Of a stretch of DNA of 64,000 nt, positions 19,821 through 40,700 are shown in pieces. The notes under the pieces are model-generated. The model worked only from the letters and a program-made list of their open reading frames with translations. It was not told where the DNA came from and made no database searches. The stretch lies in the NCBI GenBank assembly GCA_013076295.1, contig RQOL01000626.1, positions 118,037-182,036 of the forward strand, read 5' to 3'. The number at the start of each line of letters is the position of its first letter. The stretch's first letter is position 1. Position numbers and translations under genes: made by a program. The stretch is from Sanderia malayensis. Lineage: Eukaryota; Cnidaria; Scyphozoa; Semaeostomeae; Pelagiidae.

Positions 19821-21404
19821 GTCCCTCCCTCCCCCCCTGTTCCTATACAGCCCTGTGTAATTCGGCACACGCATTTATTTGAGAAAATGCTTAGGAAGAA
19901 GGCAGTACTTGGTTCGCAAGAGGGCGGAGCCGATACCTGTACGAAACAAAGCAGAAATGTTTACGTCAAGAAAGATGCTGTACGTTCATCAAAACAAAAA
20001 TATGCGCCAAACATAAATTAACATAAAACGTGTAGAATAGAAGAAAGACAAACATGTCGGACAAATATGTACAAAACTGACGACTTGTACACAAGGCATT
20101 ATAGAACGTAATTACGAAACGATGGGTAAATTTAACGCGAACCAAGTAGAACGAACGAAGAAAAGCGAATGAGTGAAATGTATATAAAAGGCAAAGTTAA
20201 AGTATACTTGGTGTCTGGTAACTAGGGTCTAACTACAAAAGTCAATCATTATGTTCTGGTTCTGGTTGACATCTCACAGTGTATCTTGTCTTGAAAGTGT
20301 CCCTGCCGCTTGTTTTTCATTCTTTGCATTTGTTTCCTGATTTCAGATCCGAAAACATTTTTCAAATCCGACGTTGTATTTTGCTTTCTTCCAATCCAAG
20401 AAAATCCCAGTAAATTCTACGCAAGCAAACTCATTATTTCCCTCCAACTTCTCGAATACTTTTATTAACAGACCGAGGCATTTGCCCGGGTCAGCCCTGC
20501 CCACAGATTGGACAGCCAGCTTAAGGAATTTTTGCATTTTGATTTTACAGCAATTGGCTGATCAAAATTGTTTTGAAATCCCAGTATGGTAGACCGATGC
20601 CCGATTTTTGACTGTTGACGCAAAAAATCGAATAAAAATGTTCATTACTTGGGAGAAAATCAGCGTCAAACTTGTTTCTGCGGTACCGAGGAAAAAAAGA
20701 GGTTCCCGCTATGACGTCATAGTGGACTCGACCCAGTCTTAAAAGTTCACAACAAAAAAGTGGCGGTTCTTTTTGCCTCGTAGCTAAAAATGACTTGTCA
20801 TGTGAAAAACATAAACAGATTCAGAATCAGCGCAATCAAATCTATAGTTTTAGACAATTCAAACTGTTTATTTACAACGAAAATAAATTTAGAAAGTTTA
20901 TAAAGGTTTACGAAGTATTTTAACGAAAATCTTGTAATGATGACAATATAAACATTTTAAATGATGACAATATATAAACAAAGAAGGTTATTTTTACATG
21001 TAAAAATAACCTTCTTTGTTTTAAATTCTCACACCTTATGTACATAAATATCATTTTAAATTGGGATGTATTTCATCATAGTCTATCTGATGATTGCGAA
21101 AGCATGAAACTCTGAGTAACAGAAAACTAGTCTACTTTCTTGCATCTATTCTATCACTCTGTTTATAAATATAATTCTAGTTGTCAATGAGTTTGAATAC
21201 TGGTGTGATATATTAACAGAACAGAACATATAACATAACATAATTCAATATTAAATAATATATGTGTAAACTCTTATGAATAAAATATATTTTCTCTCCG
21301 ACAATAAATTTATAAAAAATTATGAATGAATGGATACTTCAACTAAGCATTAATGATAACAGTAAAAAATAATGAAAGGGGCTTATTGAGAAGTGGGGAT
21401 AGGC
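19821..21404. other. Intergenic region with a palindrome
   Basis: No gene is supported. A roughly 27-bp duplication (AATGATGACAATATAAACAT-like) sits at about 20935-20980, directly before the perfect palindrome listed separately. The rest is AT-rich. Confidence 0.4.
20976..21021. repeat. Perfect 46-bp palindrome
   Basis: AAACAAAGAAGGTTATTTTT is mirrored by AAAAATAACCTTCTTTGTTT around the central ACATGT, with no spacer. All 23 base pairs match. It could form a cruciform or an RNA hairpin, or be the end-to-end joined termini of a mobile element. Confidence 0.9.
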
Positions 21405-22127
21405 TCACTTTGCAACATACACAGCACGACAATAGTGACAAAAGATGGAATCCATTAAATGGATTACATTCTTGTGAGCAGGGCATTTCTTTCGAATTCT
21501 CCCTTCAAATTCTGCTCCACAATTATTACACTTGATGATTTCTCGATTTCTGTTGCAAATGCAGCCCTGAAAATGCAAAATAAAACATGGTTTGGTATAT
21601 CATGCTATGCTACTAGAAAATAGTTACCGAATGTTTGTTTTATTTGGTACTCACAGAATCCGAGTCTATACTTGATTGTGACTCCAAACTCGAATGTCTC
21701 TGCAATGTATTTGTTGAGAGATTCGAGTCTTCCCATAGTGTGTCTGTGTCGTCATCAAACTGATGTTTTTCTTTTACATCAAATGCTTTCTCCGATGACG
21801 TAGACGTTCCCCCAACCTGAAAATAAGGCCGAATAATTTGAAAAACAATGTATTTTTTGCTAATCGTACGGATAATTTAGATTAACGTCTTGCATAGACG
21901 AAAGGTGATGGATGCTCATCTGAAGCTCACTCATTTCGCCTGACAGGGCAGTGCCTAGGCCATAACACCCTTCCTCTTTCTTCAACAATCAAAATACAAA
22001 AACCCACGTGCGCACAAAATGTCAAACACAAACACATTATGGGATGCTCAAACTTCACCTGCTTGTTTTCCATTTCCATGAACAACGAAAGCAGCCGCTT
22101 TCCTCTCCCTCTTCCTTTGGTTGCCAT
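21405..22127 (-). CDS. Small zinc-ribbon-like protein, three exons
   Basis: Exon 1 22059-22127, exon 2 21655-21816, exon 3 21405-21566, all in phase 0, giving 130 residues. Exon 1 encodes MATKGRGRGKRLLSLF and ends CAG/GTGAAG. Exon 2 follows TTATTTTCAG, is acidic and serine-rich, and ends at GTGAGT. Exon 3 follows CATTTTCAG and encodes a compact cysteine module: GCIC at the start, KCNNCGAEFEGRIRKKCP, then HLMDSIFCHYC near the end. Two CxxC pairs plus extra C and H suggest one or two bound zinc ions. The basic G/R-rich N-terminus suggests nucleic-acid or nuclear targeting. I recall a similar C-C-G-R-CP-H-VI-L-D-C-C pattern in uncharacterised animal proteins but cannot name it. No single exon is long, so ORF-based scans would miss this gene. 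Confidence 0.8.
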
Positions 22128-23125
22128 TTCTGCAATTCTTGGTCGATATACCAGTCAATATAATAATGTGATTTTTTTCTCTGAATTCTATGGCATACAA
22201 ATGTAACAATGCATGCTTTTTGTCTCTCTCCCCCTCTCCCCCGTATCTCTGTTTGTCGTCCAAGCACCATGACAATGCAGCTGTCAGAATCTCAACTGGG
22301 GTGAAAGTCGCTTAGTAGAGGGTATGGAAATGGGGACAAGATAGAGGGTAAACAACTTTCCACAATATTGTTTGCAGAACAATATCCTATTTTTAAACAT
22401 GTTTAATAAAAATAGGCTATTAAACATGCCTTATTTTTGTTTTGTTGACAATTTGAAAATATCTTGTGTTGTGTTTTTCAATGTCTGCCTCGTTTACGAA
22501 CGTGGAAAAACGTGTTTTTACTGACACCATAACCCATGACCATTAAAACACAGATGATAATAGATCGCAGTAATTTTATAATTATGAAAGGTTGCAAATT
22601 GTCAAAAGCCATTCAAACACAGTAACGTTTGAGTTGCGTTTGGTGAAACGATAGCATATTTTGATACAAAACTCAGAGGACAAAAAGAAAACGCTATATG
22701 GTGTTGGGTGAGTTTTAAAGCCTCGAAGATCACAACAGATTCGGAACTGCACGTTTTACTGTGAAAAGACTTTTGTGAAAACTGAACAGCATTCGCTGAA
22801 TGTAGAATTGAGAATTGAGACTAAATTATTTTTCTCTGAAAAGCCGAAATAAGAGAAAGCCGTCCCAGAGAGAGCTGATTAAATTAAAAAAACATATTTT
22901 CATGTGAATACAAGAATGGTAACTAAATATATTATTTCAATCACGTATACATATTTACCAGACCATACCTATTTTCTTGGCCGAATTGCAAGTTGCTAGA
23001 AGGAAAGATTGCATCAGGACTTGAAATTTCTTTTTCTTCGGTCTTTTATTTGGGCACCTTGCTACGGTGCATTTCAATATACCTGGGCAGCTATCATCAT
23101 CAGACGAAGACCGCCGAGGCGTGAA
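22128..23125. promoter_or_regulatory. Shared upstream region of zinc-ribbon gene and MAPKAPK
   Basis: About 1 kb between divergent starts at 22127 (-) and 23126 (+), so it should contain both promoters. The MAPKAPK frame is open without ATG back to 23009, consistent with 5' untranslated sequence. A short TTTAATA-type inverted repeat occurs near 22390-22430. No TATA box is assigned. Confidence 0.35.
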
Positions 23126-31993
<8,868 letters not shown>

Positions 31994-33489
31994 CTGCATT
32001 TAAGCTTCTTATTATTACTTTTTATTTTACTTTAACAACATCAAAATTGTGAACATTTTCAAGGGTTGCATCATTTTTATTTACTTTTATTTCTTCTAAT
32101 TCCCTGACTAATGCTTAATAACTAATCACCAATGTTTAGTTAAAGAAAAACTTAGAGCATTGAATTATGTTGTATGATTTTTATCAGGTGGACTATTGGG
32201 AGCATTATTATTTTCACAATTTAACTAGCAATTGAAATCAGGATTGTGGCAATTTGTGTCTAAGATTGTGTGGCTAAAGTAAGAAAGGCCTGCTTCCAAT
32301 TCATTTTCAAAACAGAGACCTATAGCTTTAGTATTCTCAAATCTTGCAAACATTGTGTTTTCATATTTGTTTACTAAATTGACCAATTGTTTACTAATTT
32401 GTCTCTTAAATTTATAATCTTTCTATATAATTTCTTGTCTATATCTTCAATCTCAGATTTTTCTTTGTTAGATTATGCAATGTTATTAAACATGAGTGAA
32501 TAATTTGTATTAATACTGACAAATTAGTGACAGATTTTCTAATAAGAATTGATTTTTCTTTTCTGTGCCTTCTATTGTGTGCTGTGCAAAGAGGTTGCGT
32601 AAATGTGTTAAACTGTGTACTTAACAGTGTAACTTTTTCTAAATAAAGAACAAAACTTAAAGTAACCCTGAAATAATTCATTTATAAATGCAAGGTAAAC
32701 TCTGGCACCGATGACCACCAAGATTTGTTGTTTACAAAGGCTTCTACAGAGACACACCTAAGGCCATTTTGATTATGAGAATAATTCAAACAAAACACAA
32801 ACCCAACTGTGACATTTAGTCTAACTATATAATAAAGAACCACAGAAACAAATCTGAAGTTTTGTACACATTATTCTCTGTTGCTGATACAAGATATGTT
32901 ATATATATATGAACCAATTCCTTGACGCTCCCAATAACTTAACTAAGTATGATACAAGTGGAAAAGTTTTCCCTCACAAACTCCATATGATTGTAACGTA
33001 CACTAAATTTCAATTCTATTTGAGTCAATATTCTCAGACTATGCTACTAATATACAAAATTGCTTCTTAATCAAGCAAACTTTGAAGAAAAAATACATAA
33101 ATGACTCATATGGGGAGCTTGCTACACTCGGGGTAAATTTAATTATGAAAAACTTCCAGGAAATGAATGGTTTACTTTTTAAAAGGAAAATTCAATAAAT
33201 TAAGAAATTATTATATTGAGATTCCACTGCAATAAGTTTGTGAAAGTATTTTTGGTAAACATTGTCATTGCATGACTGTTTTGCTTTCTAAATTTGTATC
33301 AATTCATATAAAATGTATTAATAATGTTCCTTTGTGGTTTATGACCACATCACTTTGGCTCCAGATGAAGTAATTTTGTCTTGTATTTTCTTCTGAATAG
33401 AACCTTTGGCAAGCAAGCTTGACAGTTGTTAATGATATATAATTACTGCATTCTTTGGTTAGTGAATAATGATTCAACTCTGAATAGTA
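31994..33489. terminator. Convergent 3' regions of MAPKAPK and TMEM167B
   Basis: MAPKAPK 3' untranslated sequence runs to about the AATAAA at 32642-32647. From there to 33489 lies the probable 3' untranslated region of TMEM167B on the minus strand; an ATTAAA on that strand near 33136 is a possible signal. No other gene is seen. Confidence 0.4.
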
Positions 33490-34131
33490 TCATTTTAAAA
33501 GTAGAATGTAAATGCCCATCATGCAACAGCTTAGTGACACAACCCAATGCAATCTCACTCCAATAACTGCAGCTATAATAATATAAAAATGATTTGTTTA
33601 TTTAAAGGTTGACCTTAGGTTAGATCTCTTTTCTTGTTTTAATGTTACATTCAATTCGACATGGTATTCAAGATCTTCTCGTTCCTTAGTAATATCCTTA
33701 GTTGCTACATGCTTACCTTTATACAGAACACCAAATACACCTTTCTTTTCTGAAAGCATAAACTGTTTGAGTTTTGGCACACGTCGGATGTAGGCACAAG
33801 TGCAGATGACAAGCAATGCCAACACTAACACACCATCAAAAGAATATGCTACAACAAAATGCACAAGACACAATCAGACACAATATTAATTTACAATATC
33901 CTGACTGGCCAGTGTGCTTTTATAATGAAAACAAAAGCAAGAGCAGATTTGAAAACTTTAAAATATCCATCAAACTTTCAATTAAGTTGGCATGGCATTA
34001 AGAAAAAGCCTTAGTAGATAGGCCAAACCAGCTATTATAAAACGACAACTATCTTACTGCTTTGCAATAACACAATATGTAAGTGAAGTGAAGTGATGAA
34101 ACACAAGTGTTAAATACTTACCATTGGTCAT
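33490..34131 (-). CDS. TMEM167B: TMEM167B (Kish-B), three exons
   Basis: Exon 1 34122-34131 (10 coding bases), exon 2 33717-33848, exon 3 33490-33572, giving 74 residues, the same length as human TMEM167B. The protein starts [20 protein letters not shown], continues [11 protein letters not shown], has the conserved [18 protein letters not shown] block, and ends in a hydrophobic helix finishing YILLLK. Two membrane segments lie at about 7-24 and 54-72. The Kish family acts in the early secretory pathway (Golgi) and is needed for constitutive secretion in fly cells. The intron after LYK uses GTAAGC. Reading through it gives a false charged tail, so exon 2 alone misleads. The gene is head-to-head with IFRD. 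Confidence 0.93.
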
Positions 34132-34713
34132 TGTAAAATTTAATTCAGAACGTCTTTATCTCCTACTTGCAAACGGAAATGAGCATGTACATTAACTGCC
34201 TGAATTCAGAACTTTTATATTTTTCTGTAACTGTTATAGTTTTTTTCCAAAGAAGAGATTAGTAGAGAAGAGTATATTTCCAAATTCCATTTTATTGCTT
34301 TTGCATTGCATTGCAACGTCACCAAAATATTCCAATGATGACATGCGTGGCAGCTGGTCTCCCACCTTCACATTCATGTTAATGTTCCCGCAAGTTGACC
34401 CGCAATTTCGCGAGATAGCGCGGGAAAGACGAGTAATTCATGGAGCACAGGAACAACTGTGCATGCAAACACAAGTTGTTAAGTTAATGGCCGACCAGAT
34501 AGGCTATTGAAGTGCGATAGTTTATATGGTTCAAATGATTTCAAACGAGATCTCGAGCTCTTTTAGAAATTTATTGGATAGTTGTCGACATAAAAGAAAA
34601 CCTATACGGCGTAAAAGAGACTTTATATTACCTTAACATTTATTGATATATTCAACATTTTTGTGAAGGGAGAAAGCAATATTTTTGGCCTAAACCCAAC
34701 AGATTGATAAAGG
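34132..34713. promoter_or_regulatory. Bidirectional promoter region TMEM167B/IFRD
   Basis: About 580 bp between divergent starts. It includes a locally GC-richer patch with CGCGAGATAGCGCGGG (34409-34424), unusual for this AT-rich window. No other coding feature is supported. Confidence 0.35.
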
Positions 34714-37700
34714 ATGGATAACGCAAGGTCTAAAAAGTTGCGGAGCTCCAGGAAACAGGAAAAGAGAAAAGGTAATCGTGTTTTATGTTTTCTAATTTTA
34801 ATTTTCAACTACTTTATCACTTTTGAATTAAATTACGTGCCGAATTTCACGATCACTTTATGTTACGTGCTTTCTTATTTGACCGGTCGCGTCCCGTGTC
34901 CGTGTTTTCAAGCCCATCTCTTAATTACTTAATGAACTGACCTGGATTCATACCCTACGGAGTCATAGTCAGTTACGTCGTTATTGGTTTCCCCACACAA
35001 ACATCAATAATCAATGTTTGGGAAACGAAGATACTACAGTGAAACTGAGAAAGTCGTGTCCCATGTGTGCGTGTCCCATAATAGTGGGTCCTTAACAGCA
35101 AGTGTTGGTAATTACAGACTTCTCAGCCCTATTTATCTGAAATCATTAGACCCTGCCAAAATGAATTAATCTGTAATATATAAATTTATAAAATAAGGCA
35201 TCAAGGTAACATCTTGTCCCAAACTGCTTATGATTAGTTTTAGCATTAAGAGTATGTTTAGTTGAGCTAGTGTGCAGCAAATCAAATGTATGTTCTGTTG
35301 ATGAAGTTCTTTGACTTTAATTTAGGCAAAAGAAAAGAAAATGATGTTGATGAGGGAATGGGCAGTGACAGTGATTCTACAATGGCAAGTTCAATAATGA
35401 GCGATGAAATAAGTGACGACATTGACAGTCAAGGTATTTTTTATTTTTTTTTTATTAATGCCTTATATGAACCATCATTTTCATATTCCAGATATCAAAA
35501 GAAATCAAAATCTCAACATGCTCTCGAAAAATGTCCTTCTTTTAAAATGTTATTATTTGATATTCTTATCCTTCAGTTTGTTTTATTTAGAAATGGAGGA
35601 AATTGGAAATAGTCTTGAAATGAGTCTTATTGACAATATAGAGGGGGCAACAGCTAAAAGGTAATTGCATTTGTTTGTGACATTTCTCAACTGAACATCT
35701 GTCAGTTTTTTCTGTCTCACATAAGGAGCTATTCAATTCAATGCATCATTGTTTGTAGCAATGCCATTATAACAAATAATATCTGCTTATATATGATTTC
35801 CAGTGCAAAGGAAAGACAGCATTCAATGAAAGAGATCACAAAAGGCCTGTCTAAAAAATATCTTCCTGATTTCATTGATGGCAGGTATGTTGCATTAGGT
35901 GCATATTTTTCAGTGTTAACTTCTTCTGATTCAAATTTGTCTATCTTTCCTCTCTTCGTATTGAAATGTAGTGTACACATCACAACTAACTGAAAATAAA
36001 ACACAAACCAGGACAAGTCACATTTTTGCTTTGTTCTGCTCCTACTTCTCTAATCTGCACATACTCAAAATTGTGAACCATCACAAAAAGTGGACCAGAC
36101 TCAAAATCAATAGAATTTGACTCAACATAAATTTATCACCTGAATCCAAGTCACATGTTAGATCATCTAACAGAGCATCATAAACTCAAGATAAATGAAA
36201 TTTAACATTTGGATTCGGACGATAGATTTATCATCACAAGTTTAATCAAAATAATTACATTTGACTCAACATTAATTTGACATATAATTCAAGCCTAAGC
36301 TTGAGTTGATTTAATTTGATACCAGACTCGTTTGATTAGAATTTGTATCTGTCGATAAGTTATACTTTGCTTCAGCTTGACGTGACTTAAATTTCACTTG
36401 GTTAGATTTGCTTTGCTTTGCTTTGCTTTGCTTTGCCTTGATTTGATTTGCTTTGCTTTACTTTACTTTGCTTTGCTTTGCTTTGCTTTGCTTTGCTTTG
36501 TTTTGCTTTGCTTTGCCTTGATTTGATTTGCTTTGCTTTACTTTACTTTGCTTTGCTTTGCTTTGCTTTGCTTTGCTTTACTTTACTTTGATTTGCTTTG
36601 CTTTGCTTTGCAAGAATTTGTCTTGCATATGTTACTTGTGTTTGATTTTCTAAATATTCAATGTGAATTGAAACTCTTCTATTGTTCTTTGTAAAAGATT
36701 TGGGAGTTAGACATTCATTGTATATTTTGTTCAAATTTAGGAGAGATACATTGTCAGATCTCGTTGAAAGGTCTTTGAAAAGAGGTTGGTTGATTTTAAA
36801 CATTGAATCACTTTGCTGTAATAAATATGCACTTTTGTGTTTCAAACTTTCTTTTCAACTGTGGCATATAATAAGTACCCATGCATAAGAAACTACTATT
36901 TAAAATTGGGGTCTCAGAAATTTTCTTATTTAAAGAGACCGTTTCATAATCATGGGCAAAGTTCTTTAGACTTGGTTAATTTTCATTGTTTTTTGATAAG
37001 CCCACATTACATGGCAGTACCTTGCTGGTATTCACTAACAAAATATGACAAACCTAAAAATACAAGAGATTTTCATTCCAGACCTGAATTTTTTTCGTAT
37101 AAAATGAACCCTTACTGAAGAAAGTGAAACTTGTTTTCTTATACAAGGATGTTTCTTATTTGCGGGTACTTATTGCACTGTTTTTACCACACAATATGCA
37201 TCACTGATATAATCTATTTGTCATTCAAGGTCAACCAGCAGACAAAGCATTGGCAGCTTCCATAAGCAGCTTACTGTGCATTCAGTTGGGTCCTGATGCC
37301 TCACTGAATGTCTACAAAGCTTTGAAGCCAATTCTCATAACAGCCATCAATGATACAGCTTGTCCAATTTCAACAAGAGCTTGTGTATGTATTTTAGTTT
37401 GGACTGTTTATTTCTATACTCTCAGACTCAGTGGCGTAGATAGAGGGGAGTCAAGTGGGGCAAAAATCCCCCTGTAGAGCTAAACTGCCGTTTTGTCGGA
37501 AAATTGCCGATCTTGTCGGAAAATATATATTTTCTGTTTACGTTCAGTTCTAGCTAATTTCCATTATCTTATATTCATAGTCTTTAAGAAACAAAAATGC
37601 TTATTAAGTATTTGTTGGAAAATCTAAATTTCTGCCCCCCCCCCTATAAAATTTCATATATACGCCATTGCTCAGACTGTGTTGAAAATACTTCTCATAA

Positions 37701-40700
37701 CGCATAACGCATTCTTAATTTTCTTGTTATCGTAGTGTGCCTCTGCACTTGGCATGGTCTGCTTCATTGGTTCTGAAGAACTTCAGGTAAGCATATCCTA
37801 TCTAATCTGGATTCATTTGATCCTATTGCAGTGAATCTTAATTTATCGATGTTAATTTAGGTTTTCTGTAGGTAATCTGTGATTGATCAGTCTAGTTCAT
37901 TCCAGCTCAGTTTGTAAAGGAAGTTCATATCTTTATTCTTTCTTCCGTGATATTCTTTTGCTTCATTTTATTTCTGTTTGGACCAATCTGAATTGCGCTA
38001 GATTAATCCAGTTTATCTATAAAGAGGAACCCTTTAATACGGCCACCAACGGGCTGCCAAAAGTCGCCGCAGTAGCAGGGTGGCCGTATTAGCTTCAATT
38101 TTGGGTCAAATTTTCAAGTTTTAAGTGGTAGACATTAATGGTATTTTCCCTAACAACTTCCTAAGCAATGGAGGTCGTGGGTAAGGCATGGACGTATCTT
38201 GCTCTTACAGATTTACTATGCAAGAGAAACAAAGTTAAGCTTCTGAAAGCTTACTGGATATTGAAAATATTCTCTCCGTGAGACACACCCGTCAAACAGA
38301 CGAAAGTGTGAAATTAAAAAACTATATATAACAAGCGGGGAGAAAAGGACAAGCGGCCTTAATAATGAAAGGCTCCCTTGTAAATCGAAGGAAACTATTT
38401 TGATTTTGGTACAGTTTTGCTACCTACAATTTTCCGTATCAACCCGCTGAAATATAAATGTTTCTGCTGTTTGGGATTGCAAAATGTGGCCGTTGTCTGT
38501 ATAAACGGGAGGATTTATGATGGTTTTTTATGAAACAATGTGTGGTCGTTTTTTCGGGCCCAACAAAACTGGCTGTGATAACGACGTGGTCTTATTAACA
38601 AGGTGGTCGGACAATTTCCAGGCGGTTAGCATATTGTAACACATCAGAGGCTCTGAAGATTAAAAGACCATCGCGGCGTTCAATCGAGTAGCCAAATACG
38701 GCAGCCTAGTTTACTCTCTATATCAATTTGCATTTTAGTTTATAATCCAGCTAATCATTTTTCCACATAGTCCTAAGCACCTCAGAGACCTAGGTGAGGT
38801 ATCCTGGATGTCTTCAAGAAAGGCTAGGACAGCTTTCTGTCTCAAATTCCTGATAATTCCTCATAAACTTATTGGTTAGACGGCGCTAAGAAAAGCTGAT
38901 AGTAACTCTCTAGTTAACATGATCAAAATTAGATCTTTTTCAAGGGATGGACATCTGACTCTTAATTCTTAAGATAATGTATCTTTAAATCTTTGTAATA
39001 ATAATAATTGCTGCTGCGTAGCGGAACGAAGTGAAGCGGCTGCGCAGCAGAATAGAGCATGTATGTGAATATGTGTGTTTGATTTTAGCTGCGCGTGGCC
39101 TCAAATCTTCCTCCGCATGCTGGTTTTATTATCAATTCATCAATGGCGGTCATCTTTTTGCTGCAGTGCAGCGAGTCGTTTTAGAAACATTGGGAAAACG
39201 ATATTTGTTGGCTTATTTGCTGGCTATTAACTTTTATTCGTAGCCAGAATCGAGAAGGCCCAAAGAGGACAATTCTATTTCGACAATAAACAGGAGTTGC
39301 TTTCTTGTCGTGGGGATAAGTTGACAAATGAATGCCTGCAAGTGGAAGAGAGAAGCTGTGCGGAAGTATAGATAGTAGGCTCCCAAAACTATTGTCATCA
39401 TTTTCACATCATAATGTATCTTATTGTTTTTAGCAGGGGATATTGAAAATAATCCCGGTCCAGAAAATCCTGACTTCAGATTTCAAATTGTTGATGTGCA
39501 TTTAATTTAGTTTTCTTTTTAATCTGGGGTTTTCTACATTTATTCCCCTGTTTTTGGTATTGTTTTGTTTACATGGTAAGTCATATCAACAAAGATTTGA
39601 ATTTTATCTTTGATCTTCAAACTGAGCGCACACCTCTTGATAGAATAATTTCCTAAAATCTATTATTGCTGAAATTTCAAAATCAGCTACGAAACGTAAA
39701 TGTCAATAACAAATGTCAATACACATGACAGCGCTTCCAAACGCTAAACACCCCTGTCCATATTTTTGCAGGCACTTATTTCAGAACAAAATATCCCTTA
39801 ATCAAATGCTAGATGCTTTAGTCCTGATTATTCATTTCCATCACAGCGCAAGCACTCATTTTAACAATGTTAACAGCTAGTTATATTTATAATAATCATT
39901 TTCTCTTGCAACAGGAAGTGTTAGATTGCATGGCAGCCCTGCGAGGAGTTTTTTCCAAGAACTTAAAAGACGCAGCTGGCAATTCAGCATTGTACTGCAG
40001 TGCCGTTTCCTCTGGGGACTATTAATGACTGTTGCTTCTGAACATGTGCAACAAGAAGCAATCGAACGGTATGTTTCTTTTATTTGCAAGTCTTTTTATA
40101 AGAAAGAGGTTTATAAGAATGTAGTGCTCGATTCATCAAAAAGTTAAGAAAGTTCAGTACTGGATCTTGTAGACCTAAGAAAGTTTAAAAATTTGTTTTT
40201 ACCAAGAAAAGACAAACAAGCTTGTAGTTTTGGTTTCATCGGATTATATACCGTGTTAAGGTCTATCAACCAGAAATTCAAGTTTTGTCCTAAGAAAGTC
40301 TTAAGAAAGTTTTGGCACTGAATTTGGCCAATTGCTAAGAAATTTCTAGTACTGGATTAAAAACTTTCTCATGAAAAAACTGTACAACTAAATCTCATTA
40401 AGTCGTGTCCTCCATGAGTCGGACATTTACTCGGTCGGACCGACTTTCAACTCTTGTTGGATCTTCCAACCCTGTTAGGAAATTCGCTTAATTCCAACAT
40501 TTGCAGTTCTAGACAATTTTTTTTTTTTAATACGTTGCTTAAGTAATTGAAACTGCATTTCCAATATTCGCTGAATGAATTTCTGTTCGTTTCTGTCGGT
40601 CTCTGAATGCTTGACTTCGTGATCGTGCTTGGAATTGCTAATTTTTTTCTTTTTGTGTTCACTTGTAGGAATCTGGAGAATCTTTGCGAGCTACTGGAAA

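Noticed and set aside
33598..33716. Charged C-terminal extension of TMEM167B exon 2
   Set aside because: It starts at a perfect GTAAGC donor. Splicing to 33572 gives the conserved family C-terminus instead.
36397..36612. Regularly spaced repeats considered as a CRISPR array
   Set aside because: They are contiguous CTTTG units without unique spacers, in an animal intron.
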